From Prevotella sp. UBA3288 (GTDB lineage: Bacteria > Bacteroidota > Bacteroidia > Bacteroidales > Bacteroidaceae), in assembly GCA_002361655.1 (NCBI GenBank), contig DETM01000012.1:1-5856 (forward strand): DNA of 5,856 nt. Reading direction: 5' to 3'. Both the position numbers and the translations under genes were made by a program. Below are positions 1 through 4,411 of the stretch, piece after piece (within the stretch, counting starts at the first letter, position 1; every line of letters begins with the position of its first letter). The notes under the pieces were generated by a model, which did no database searches, was not told the origin of the DNA, and worked only from the letters and a program-made list of their open reading frames with translations.

Positions 1-67
1 CTTTTTCAGACAATGGTTGCAAATTTTGCCATGCTGCCAATGCCTTCTTAATATTCAGATACTTCAT
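1..67 (-). CDS. 5' end of a protein gene, possibly Fic family (partial)
   Basis: Reading leftwards from the ATG at 67-65 gives 22 codons without a stop before the window edge, beginning MKYLNIKKALAAW and ending in LQPLSEK. The start is plausible because a TATCTTTG promoter box lies about 30 bases upstream and there is no SD-like sequence, as is usual in Bacteroidota. The pattern of a short helix (KKALAAWQ) followed by LQPLSEK resembles what I remember of the N-terminus of Fic-domain proteins, which carry a similar x-L-x-PLS segment just before their first conserved region. Fic proteins usually transfer AMP to target proteins. None of the diagnostic motifs (HPFxxGNGR, inhibitory helix) lies inside the window, so the family is a guess from similarity of the first 22 residues. 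That a gene starts here is more secure than its identity. Confidence 0.45.
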   Translation of the reverse strand, partial: MKYLNIKKALAAWQNLQPLSEK

Positions 68-97
68 ACGGTCACAATATATATTATAAGAACGTCA

Positions 98-105
98 CAA
101 AGATA
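98..105 (-). promoter_or_regulatory. -7 box of the leftmost gene
   Basis: Read on the minus strand the bases are TATCTTTG, a full match to the Bacteroidota -7 consensus TAnnTTTG. It sits 30 bases before the ATG at 67. No TTTG is found 19-22 bases upstream; that place is taken by the inverted repeat at 123-140, which suggests the promoter may depend on a bound regulator. Confidence 0.5.
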
Positions 106-122
106 CAAAATATTTTTGATAT

Positions 123-140
123 GGTTGTATCATTACAACC
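123..140. repeat. Perfect inverted repeat, probable operator
   Basis: GGTTGTA and TACAACC form 7-bp perfect arms around TCAT. The element covers the expected -33 area of the leftward promoter at 98-105. Five T's follow on the plus strand, so it could resemble a terminator, but no plus-strand gene precedes it and its loop lacks the GUGA seen in the three clear terminators of this window. A protein-binding operator is the better reading. Confidence 0.5.
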
Positions 141-224
141 TTTTTGGCAAAGTTTACTCGTTTTTTTAACAAAAAACACATTAAAAACGACCTTTTATCA
201 GAACATAATGGAGATTATAACACT

Positions 225-254
225 AAAAAAAGGAATAACTTTCACAGTTATTCC
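225..254 (-). terminator. Intrinsic terminator of thyA
   Basis: On the minus strand, GGAATAACT and AGTTATTCC form a perfect 9-bp stem around the loop GTGAA, followed by seven T's. The stem begins at the base directly after the thyA stop codon (257-255), so there is no spacer. This makes thyA the last gene of its transcript and separates it from the leftmost gene. The remaining bases 141-224 are AT-rich with no gene or clear signal. Confidence 0.88.
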
Positions 255-1067
255 TCACACACTGACTTCGGCCTTGATGTGGGGCCAGGGGTCGTAGTTC
301 TCCAGCGTGAAGTCCTCGTAGCGGAACGAGAAGAGGTCGTTCACGTCGGGGTTGATTCGCATGGTGGGCAGTGGGCGCGGTTCGCGGGTCAGTTGCAGGC
401 GGGCCTGGTCGAGGTGGTTCAGGTAGAGATGGGTGTCGCCGGTGGTGTGGATGAACTCGCCGGGCCGCAGTCCGCACACCTGAGCCATCATCATGCAGAG
501 CAGGGCATAGGAGGCAATGTTGAACGGCACGCCCAGGAAGGTGTCGGCCGACCGCTGATAGAGTTGCAGCGACAGGCGCGAGGGTCCGCCGTCGGCAGCG
601 GGAGCCACATAGAACTGAAACATGGTGTGGCATGGCGGCAGGGCCATCTTGTTGACTTCGGCCACGTTCCATGCCGACACGATCATGCGCCGCGAGTCGG
701 GATTGTGCTTGATCTGGTCGAGCACATACTGTATCTGGTCGATGGTGCCCCCGTCGTAGTCGGGCCACGAGCGCCACTGGTGGCCGTAGACGGGACCCAG
801 TTCGCCGTTCTCGTCGGCCCATTCGTTCCATATCCTCACGCCGTGCTCCTGCAGGTATTTCACGTTGGTCGAGCCCTGCAGGAACCAGAGCAGTTCGTAG
901 ATGATACTCTTCAGGTGCAACTTCTTGGTGGTCAGGAGCGGGAAGCCCTCCTCCAGGTTGAAGCGCATCTGGTTGCCGAAGATACTGATGGTGCCCGTTC
1001 CGGTACGGTCACCTTTCTGAACGCCTTCACGCAGGATGCGGTCCAGCAGGTCTAAATATTGCTTCAT
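255..1067 (-). CDS. thyA: Thymidylate synthase ThyA
   Basis: Classical thymidylate synthase: it methylates dUMP to dTMP with 5,10-methylenetetrahydrofolate, giving dihydrofolate, in the cytoplasm as a homodimer. The product is 270 residues. The folate/phosphate-loop arginine is R21 in DRTGTGT, the paired phosphate-binding arginines are R126-R127 (DSRR), the catalytic cysteine is C146 in [12 protein letters not shown], and later conserved blocks are QLYQRSAD (169-175), [10 protein letters not shown] (181-190), GDTHLYLNH (210-218) and LTREPRPLP (226-234). Numbering agrees with E. coli ThyA through C146; six extra residues ([10 protein letters not shown] area, 155-164) explain 270 versus 264. 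The frame stays open upstream to 1190, but [12 protein letters not shown] is the family start and the promoter at 1098-1129 lies inside the longer version. No dihydrofolate reductase gene follows, although thyA and folA are often neighbours. Confidence 0.97.
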   Translation of the reverse strand: MKQYLDLLDRILREGVQKGDRTGTGTISIFGNQMRFNLEEGFPLLTTKKLHLKSIIYELLWFLQGSTNVKYLQEHGVRIWNEWADENGELGPVYGHQWRSWPDYDGGTIDQIQYVLDQIKHNPDSRRMIVSAWNVAEVNKMALPPCHTMFQFYVAPAADGGPSRLSLQLYQRSADTFLGVPFNIASYALLCMMMAQVCGLRPGEFIHTTGDTHLYLNHLDQARLQLTREPRPLPTMRINPDVNDLFSFRYEDFTLENYDPWPHIKAEVSV

Positions 1068-1097
1068 GATGGATGTCCGTTTCTTCTGTTTTGCGTG

Positions 1098-1129
1098 CAA
1101 AATTAGACAAAAAAAGCGAACTGACCAAA
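1098..1129 (-). promoter_or_regulatory. thyA promoter
   Basis: On the minus strand TTTG (1129-1126), 20 bases, then TAATTTTG (1105-1098): an exact Bacteroidota -33/-7 arrangement. Transcription should start near 1091-1094, leaving a leader of roughly 25 bases before the ATG. A TTTTGC-GT-GCAAAA inverted repeat (1089-1102) overlaps the -7 box and the start point and could be an operator or chance. Confidence 0.78.
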
Positions 1130-1172
1130 CATGCGCCCCTGATTTTGCCGACAAAGTGCGAGAAGGAGTTAC

Positions 1173-1199
1173 AAAAAGGACCAACCTCACGGCCGGTCC
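1173..1199 (-). terminator. Strong intrinsic terminator of the small unit upstream of thyA
   Basis: On the minus strand GGACCGGCC and GGTTGGTCC pair as 9 bp (two of them G-U in RNA) around a GUGA tetraloop, followed by TTTTT. The stem can extend by about five more pairs between AGAAG and the U-tract. It lies between the small-unit promoter (1286-1317) and the thyA promoter (1098-1129), so it should end a separate short RNA. Confidence 0.78.
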
Positions 1200-1202
1200 C
1201 TT

Positions 1203-1256
1203 CTATACTAAACTAAACAAATACTTTATGAATTCCTTTTTTTGCTGCGTTTTCAT
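1203..1256 (-). CDS. Possible 17-residue peptide ORF
   Basis: ATG at 1256-1254 opens MKTQQKKEFIKYLFSLV, followed by TAG at 1205-1203, four bases before the terminator core stem. The peptide has a basic N-terminal half (KTQQKKEFIK) and a hydrophobic end (YLFSLV), and its stop codon sits where a terminator stem extension could form, so translation might affect folding. The predicted leader is about 24 bases. A second overlapping frame, ATG at 1269 to TAG at 1213 (18 residues, starting MRGIHENAAKK), is also open, so the assignment is not unique. I do not recognise the peptide. It could be a genuine microprotein, a leader peptide, or a chance frame within a small RNA. Confidence 0.33.
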   Translation of the reverse strand: MKTQQKKEFIKYLFSLV

Positions 1257-1285
1257 GAATGCCGCGCATCACTGGTTTCACGGTG

Positions 1286-1317
1286 CAAAGATACGACGAA
1301 TCGCCGAGTCCTGCAAT
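1286..1317 (-). promoter_or_regulatory. Promoter of the small unit upstream of thyA
   Basis: On the minus strand ATTG (1317-1314; three of four bases of TTTG), 20 bases, then TATCTTTG (1293-1286), a full -7 match. The -33 part lies inside the palindromic element at 1305-1362, so a protein or structure there would affect this promoter. Confidence 0.58.
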
Positions 1318-1362
1318 ACTCAAAACTGAGGGTTTTGTTTCCCGGCGGACCGGCAGGACTCG
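1305..1362. repeat. Nested palindromic element between divergent promoters
   Basis: CGAGTCCTGC (1305-1314) and GCAGGACTCG (1353-1362) are perfect 10-bp inverted arms. Between them lie two further hairpins: CAAAAC/GTTTTG (1321-1337, 5-base loop) and CCGG/CCGG (1342-1353, 4-base loop; its last base shares the outer right arm). As a nucleic acid it could fold like a three-way junction. No coding frame, and no obvious target-site duplication at the ends. It could be a regulator site, a small palindromic repeat (REP/MITE-like), or a structured RNA part. Confidence 0.5.
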
Positions 1363-1422
1363 TGAATGGCTATTAACAAGAAGTAGGTATTGACCATTCG
1401 GGGGATAAAGGCGGGGATTTAT

Positions 1423-1453
1423 TTTGCCGATTCACAAATTCTTCGTACTTTTG
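1423..1453 (+). promoter_or_regulatory. trmO promoter, predicting a leaderless mRNA
   Basis: TTTG (1423-1426), 19 bases, then TACTTTTG (1446-1453) match the Bacteroidota consensus. Transcription normally starts a few bases after the -7 box, here at about 1457-1460, which is the ATG of trmO itself. The bases TTCG directly before the -7 box are also present before the -7 box of the lipoprotein gene at 4412. Confidence 0.72.
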
Positions 1454-1457
1454 CGGC

Positions 1458-2135
1458 ATGAATATCGAACCGATAGCCTATTTCCGTTCACCGATGCCCT
1501 CGAAGTTCGGCCTGCCCCGACAGAGCGGTCTAGCCGACAGTCTGCCGGGCATTATTGTGTTTGAACCCGAATATAGGAGGGAGGAGGCCGTCAGAGGGTT
1601 GGAACATTTTGACTACCTTTGGCTGATATGGGAGTTTAGCGCCAATCCCCATGCGCAGCAGGGACTGACCGTCAGACCGCCGCGGCTGGGCGGCAATGAG
1701 CGGGTAGGGGTGTTCGCCTCACGCTCTCCGTTCAGGCCCAACAGGCTCGGCCTCTCTTGCGTATATATAAATAAGGTGGAGATGACCGCCGACCGGGGAC
1801 CTGTGATTCATGTCATGGGAGCCGACCTGATGGACGGCACGCCCATCTACGACGTCAAGCCCTATGTGACCTATGCTGACAGCCATCCTGAGGCGCGGAG
1901 CGGATTCGTCGACGAGAGAGACTGGCAACCGTTAAGCGTAGTGATGGCTGATGAATGGGAGCGTAAGTTCTCGGCAGAAGCATTGGCGGGACTGAAGCAG
2001 GTGCTGGCCCAAGACCCTCGTCCCCGCTATCACGATGATGCGGACCGGGTCTACGGTATGCCGTTTGCCGACTGCGATGTGCGCTTCAGAGTGAGCGACG
2101 GCGTGCTGACGGTGGTAGAGGTGGTCAGTCGCTGA
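1458..2135 (+). CDS. trmO: tRNA (N6-threonylcarbamoyladenosine37-N6)-methyltransferase TrmO
   Basis: TrmO (older name TsaA/YaeB) uses S-adenosylmethionine to add an N6-methyl group to t6A at position 37 of certain threonine tRNAs, helping ACY codon reading. The 225 residues are close to the E. coli length (235). Family blocks are visible in order: IAYFRSP (6-12), PRQSG (20-24), AVRGLEHFDYLWLIWEF (44-60), TVRPPRLGGN (71-80), GVFASRSPFRPNRLG (84-98), DLMDGTPIYDVKPYV (123-137) and LAQDPRPRY (183-191), the last being typical of the C-terminal part. The N-terminus aligns with the family from MNIEPIAYFRSP, so the ATG at 1458 is the likely start although the promoter leaves essentially no leader. 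The gene overlaps the convergent DUF4230 gene by 11 bases and shows no terminator of its own. Confidence 0.94.
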   Translation: MNIEPIAYFRSPMPSKFGLPRQSGLADSLPGIIVFEPEYRREEAVRGLEHFDYLWLIWEFSANPHAQQGLTVRPPRLGGNERVGVFASRSPFRPNRLGLSCVYINKVEMTADRGPVIHVMGADLMDGTPIYDVKPYVTYADSHPEARSGFVDERDWQPLSVVMADEWERKFSAEALAGLKQVLAQDPRPRYHDDADRVYGMPFADCDVRFRVSDGVLTVVEVVSR

Positions 2136-2757
2136 GATAGTCCTCGAAGGTGATGCCGACGTAGGTGAAGCCCAAGGCTCGGAAGAACTGCCGAATCTGC
2201 GTGGCTGCCATCTGCTGGGCCAGGTCGATATTCTCTGGTGTCATGGCCCGCATCTTCATCTGCTCCCTGGCTCTGCGGTACAGTTCGTCGCGTACATACG
2301 ACGACCACTCGCCTTCTTCGTGGAAAATTTCCGTACGGGCATCGTCGATGAAATACTCGTCGAGCAGTTCTATCTGCGGCAGCCGTAGGTCGATGCTGTC
2401 GCCATGGGCCGTGATCAGGTCGTCGTTCAGTTCTTGCATGTCGATGCCCAGCCGGAGGGTGCCGCGATAGATGCACACCAGATGGTCGTCGAAGAGGATG
2501 CCCCGGCGCAGGGTGTCGACCAGTTCCTCGTCGTCGATGGAGAGAAACTCCCACTCGCCGATGTCGCGGATGCTCTGCAACTGTGCCGGCGTGAGTTGCA
2601 CCTCACGCCGGTCGGTGATGGTGATGCCGGGTGCAGCATTCTCTATTTTGCCGATAATCCATGAACCGGAAAAGAGGGCGACGGCAGTCAGAATGACGAT
2701 GACGGCTGCGGCAACAGAGCCGCAGGTGATGAGGGTGGTTCGGGTGTTCTTGTCCAT
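2125..2757 (-). CDS. DUF4230 domain protein, membrane-anchored
   Basis: The product has 210 residues: a short polar N-terminus, one hydrophobic segment at about 8-36 (TLITCGSVAAAVIVILTAVA and on), then a soluble domain probably outside the cytoplasm. The segment VQLTPAQLQSIRDIGEWEF (53-71) followed by LSIDDEELVDT (72-82), GTLRLGIDM (99-107), LPQIELLDEYFIDDART (126-142) and MTPENIDLAQ (172-181) is the pattern I associate with DUF4230, a family common in Bacteroidota with no established function. Its start lies 15 bases after the stop of the upstream DUF4230 lipoprotein gene, so the two are surely one operon read from the promoter at 3450-3483. Its 3' end runs into the trmO 3' end. No catalytic residues can be named. 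Confidence 0.82.
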   Translation of the reverse strand: MDKNTRTTLITCGSVAAAVIVILTAVALFSGSWIIGKIENAAPGITITDRREVQLTPAQLQSIRDIGEWEFLSIDDEELVDTLRRGILFDDHLVCIYRGTLRLGIDMQELNDDLITAHGDSIDLRLPQIELLDEYFIDDARTEIFHEEGEWSSYVRDELYRRAREQMKMRAMTPENIDLAQQMAATQIRQFFRALGFTYVGITFEDYLSD

Positions 2758-2772
2758 GAGTAGAGGGCGGCG

Positions 2773-3432
2773 TTAGTCCAGATGGCGTATCAGTTGGTCG
2801 TTGCTGAAGTCGCTCCGGAAGTTGATGGTGATGTTTTCTTCTTCGAATCCCAGTCGGGTGAGTATGGGCATCAGCAGCCGGACAGCCGCCGTGCGTGCAC
2901 CCTGCTCGATGCCCAGGCGGGGTATCTCGTCGATGACGGCCTGTCGTCCCAGTGCGATGAGTTCGTTCTTCTCTTCGCTGCTGAAGCGGTCGCGATAGGG
3001 CGACACAAACTCTCGCAGATGTTCTTGGTCTACCTTGCTGCCGGTGAGCGTCACTCCTGGGTCGGGCAGGGTGATGATGAGGTGGTCTCCCTGCCGCTTG
3101 ATATTGTTCTCGCTGAACTGGGCGAAGTCGATATAGCCCTTGAGGGTGGCATCGATGGGCACCACCATCTTGCGGTGGCCCGGCTTTTCCAATTCCAGGT
3201 CGAGGCCCAGACCTTTGGCATCGATGGTCGAGCGGTCGCTGACGGAAACAATCTTGTGCACCTTATATTCTATGGTGTAGAGCCGTGAGCACTGACGAAT
3301 CTGCCGGGCCATGACGCTTGTCGGGTCATCGTTTGAGGCCGTTGCTCCCTCCCCGCGATGCGTGTCGCAGGCCGTCAGAAGCGTGGCGACGGCACATACG
3401 AAATATGCAATAAGTGTGAATTTGACTACCAT
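2773..3432 (-). CDS. DUF4230 domain lipoprotein
   Basis: 219 residues. Residues 1-21 are a lipoprotein signal peptide ending in the lipobox LTAC, with C22 as the lipidated residue; the mature protein should be attached to the inner or outer membrane. A low-complexity linker (23-40) precedes a domain with YTIEYKVHKIVSVSD (52-66), MVVPIDATLKGYIDFAQF (89-106) and LIITLPDPGVTLTGSKVD (118-135), then a helical part (151-197) ending in GFEEENITINF. This matches the DUF4230 layout and resembles the downstream neighbour only loosely, so the pair look like old paralogues kept together, one lipid-anchored and one with a transmembrane helix. The neighbour begins 15 bases downstream. Function unknown; joint action in the envelope is inference. 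Confidence 0.8.
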   Translation of the reverse strand: MVVKFTLIAYFVCAVATLLTACDTHRGEGATASNDDPTSVMARQIRQCSRLYTIEYKVHKIVSVSDRSTIDAKGLGLDLELEKPGHRKMVVPIDATLKGYIDFAQFSENNIKRQGDHLIITLPDPGVTLTGSKVDQEHLREFVSPYRDRFSSEEKNELIALGRQAVIDEIPRLGIEQGARTAAVRLLMPILTRLGFEEENITINFRSDFSNDQLIRHLD

Positions 3433-3449
3433 AATTAATCATTTTGTTG

Positions 3450-3483
3450 CAAAAATAAGAAAAAAAGCGCATATAAGTGCAAA
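3450..3483 (-). promoter_or_regulatory. Promoter of the DUF4230 pair
   Basis: On the minus strand TTTG (3483-3480), 22 bases, then TATTTTTG (3457-3450). The -7 box is a full match; the spacer is a little longer than the usual 19-21. The leader would be about 12-15 bases. Confidence 0.55.
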
Positions 3484-3499
3484 AAAGAGAAGTTTTTTT

Positions 3500-3530
3500 A
3501 TTGCAGTATTAAACTAAATGCTTATCTTTG
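3500..3530 (+). promoter_or_regulatory. Promoter of the DUF4890 gene
   Basis: ATTG (3500-3503; three of four bases of TTTG), 19 bases, then TATCTTTG (3523-3530). The start point near 3534-3537 leaves a leader of about 65 bases, which contains the 10-bp palindrome AGTTGCAACT (3543-3552). The promoter diverges from that of the DUF4230 pair. Confidence 0.65.
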
Positions 3531-3599
3531 CATCACAATATTAGTTGCAACTCGAGAGAATAACCAAACAAGAAGTAAAATTCCAAAACAGTGACTAAT

Positions 3600-4124
3600 A
3601 TGAAGAAGATAGTAATGGCCTTAGTGGCCGCCATCACGATGAGTGCTACAGCAGTGGCACAGGACGAGAACCAGCACAAGCAGGAGCGCACCCAGCCCAA
3701 CAGGGAGGAGATGCTTAAGCAGCGCACCGACGAGACGGTAAAAGCATACGGACTTAACGAGACGCAAGCCGCGCAGTTGTTGGAATTAAACAGGCAGTTC
3801 GCCGACAAGATGGGACCGATGGGCGGTCCGCGTCAGCGGGGCGGTCGCGACGGACACCGTTCGCAGATGAGCAGGGGCGACAAGCAGTCTGGCGACAGTG
3901 TAAAGGCCAGAGAGCAGCGTCAGCGTCCTTCCCGCGAGGAGATGGAGAAGCGTCGCGAGGAGATGAAGAAGAATCAGGAAGCCTACAGTGCTGAACTGAA
4001 GAAGATCATGACTGAAGAGCAGTACAAAGCCTATCAGGCAGATGTTCAGAAGCGGATGAACTTCGGTCATCGCGGCGGCCGCCAGGGGCAGAGAGCCCGC
4101 AGGGGTAGTGAGAATAGAGATTAA
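3600..4124 (+). CDS. Secreted DUF4890-like protein, basic and Gln/Arg-rich
   Basis: 174 residues. MKKIVMALVAAITMSATAVA is a clear Sec signal peptide with likely cleavage after A20 (AVA|QD), so the protein is periplasmic. The mature part has two related blocks: NREEMLKQRTDETVKAYGLNETQAAQLLELN (34-64) and SREEMEKRREEMKKNQEAYSAELKKIMTEEQYKAYQ (111-146), each an REEM helix followed by a (L/M)(N/T)E-x-Q turn and another helix. This recalls the LTxxQ helices of Spy/CpxP-type periplasmic chaperones and fits DUF4890, a Bacteroidota family. Between them (71-110) and at the end (153-174) are flexible stretches rich in G, R, Q and S. The ATG at 3600 is preferred over an in-frame GTG at 3591 because it starts the signal peptide. 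Role, possibly envelope-stress related, is inferred. Confidence 0.75.
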   Translation: MKKIVMALVAAITMSATAVAQDENQHKQERTQPNREEMLKQRTDETVKAYGLNETQAAQLLELNRQFADKMGPMGGPRQRGGRDGHRSQMSRGDKQSGDSVKAREQRQRPSREEMEKRREEMKKNQEAYSAELKKIMTEEQYKAYQADVQKRMNFGHRGGRQGQRARRGSENRD

Positions 4125-4197
4125 CAGATAAAAATTTTTCATAGTGATTTAGGTTAACATAGTGTTTTATTTTGGCAAGCGTGCCTTCCAATGAGAT

Positions 4198-4221
4198 TGA
4201 ATTCTTAGTTTTTGGAATTCA
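4198..4221. repeat. EcoRI-site inverted repeat in the 3' untranslated region
   Basis: TGAATTC (4198-4204) and GAATTCA (4215-4221) form 7-bp perfect arms around a 10-base T-rich loop. It lies 9 bases before the terminator A-tract and would form a hairpin in the DUF4890 mRNA tail. Weak in GC, so it is not a terminator by itself; it might stabilise the 3' end or be chance. Bases 4125-4197 hold nothing else that I can name. Confidence 0.35.
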
Positions 4222-4229
4222 GTTGAATG

Positions 4230-4268
4230 AAAAAAAATGCTCACTTGTGAAAGTGGGCATTTTTTTTG
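4230..4268 (+). terminator. Intrinsic terminator of the DUF4890 gene
   Basis: ATGCTCACTT (4237-4246) and AAGTGGGCAT (4251-4260) form a 10-bp stem with one G-U pair around the loop GTGA, flanked by eight A's and eight T's. The A/T flanks let it act in both directions, but only a plus-strand gene precedes it and the GUGA loop is on the plus strand. It lies 105 bases after the stop codon, giving a long 3' tail. Confidence 0.9.
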
Positions 4269-4307
4269 TTCGTTCGGCCCCCAAAAAGAAACGATTTCCC
4301 AGTTTTG

Positions 4308-4398
4308 CACTCGACTTTTCGTAACATTGGCTTTGCCGAAGTTACTTTGTCTCGGAAATACTCAAATAAATTTGGTATTTCACTCGACTTTTCGTAAC
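4308..4398 (+). repeat. 18-bp direct repeat in the promoter region of the lipoprotein gene
   Basis: CACTCGACTTTTCGTAAC occurs exactly at 4308-4325 and 4381-4398, 73 bases apart. In the second copy the final TAAC forms the working -7 box TAACTTTG; the first continues as TAACATTG, one mismatch from the consensus and with no TTTG at the right distance. The first copy may be a decayed or alternative promoter, or both copies may be binding sites of one regulator. Confidence 0.75.
4355..4381. promoter_or_regulatory. Palindrome over the -33 box, probable operator
   Basis: Left arm GAAATAC-T-CAAAT (4355-4367) and right arm ATTTGGTATTTC (4370-4381) are fully complementary over 12 bp except for one unpaired T at 4362, with AA at the centre. 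The right arm contains the TTTG -33 element (4371-4374) of the promoter, so a bound protein would compete with or recruit RNA polymerase. Confidence 0.55.
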
Positions 4399-4402
4399 TT
4401 TG
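4371..4402 (+). promoter_or_regulatory. Promoter of the DUF4738-like lipoprotein gene
   Basis: TTTG (4371-4374), 20 bases, then TAACTTTG (4395-4402) match the Bacteroidota consensus exactly. The ATG begins 10 bases after the -7 box, so the leader is only about 3-6 bases and the message is nearly leaderless. Confidence 0.78.
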
Positions 4403-4411
4403 TCCCCGATT

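Larger units (their letters stand above)
1173..1281 (-). ncRNA. Candidate small transcript (about 105 nt) of unknown function
   Basis: The unit is defined only by its ends: a leftward promoter (TATCTTTG at 1293-1286) predicts a start near 1279-1281, and a strong terminator ends at about 1173. Nothing else but a 17-codon reading frame lies between, so the RNA is either a small regulatory RNA or the message of a tiny protein. It does not match a small RNA I recognise (tRNA, SRP RNA, 6S, tmRNA and RNase P RNA are excluded by length or by lack of their hallmarks). It lies in the same orientation as thyA but thyA has its own promoter, so simple attenuation of thyA is not required. Existence of the transcript is inferred. 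Confidence 0.45.

Noticed and set aside
123..145. Inverted repeat plus T5 as a plus-strand terminator
   Set aside because: No plus-strand gene precedes it, the stem is AT-rich, and the loop lacks the GUGA of the three clear terminators; an operator fits better.
144..1055. Long plus-strand open frame (303 codons) opposite thyA
   Set aside because: It is antisense to a well-supported thymidylate synthase; its protein has no recognisable motif and its length follows from the GC-rich codon use of thyA.
1068..1190. N-terminal extension of thyA to 1190
   Set aside because: The family start is [12 protein letters not shown] at 1067, and the extension would run through the thyA promoter and the preceding terminator.
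1036..1329. Plus-strand 97-codon frame upstream of trmO
   Set aside because: Low-complexity, Cys/Phe/Lys-rich protein across promoters and a terminator of the other strand; no promoter or similarity supports it.
1458..1460. A later start for trmO to allow a leader
   Set aside because: The family alignment begins with IEPIAYFRSP right after the first Met; starting later would remove the first conserved strand, so leaderless initiation is preferred.
2404..3288. Plus-strand frames opposite the DUF4230 pair
   Set aside because: They are shadows of coding sequence on the minus strand; the minus frames have signal peptide, membrane segment and family motifs.
3786..4142. Minus-strand 118-codon Leu-rich frame opposite the DUF4890 gene
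   Set aside because: The leucines come from antisense Glu/Gln/Lys codons of the true gene; no promoter on the minus strand at its start.
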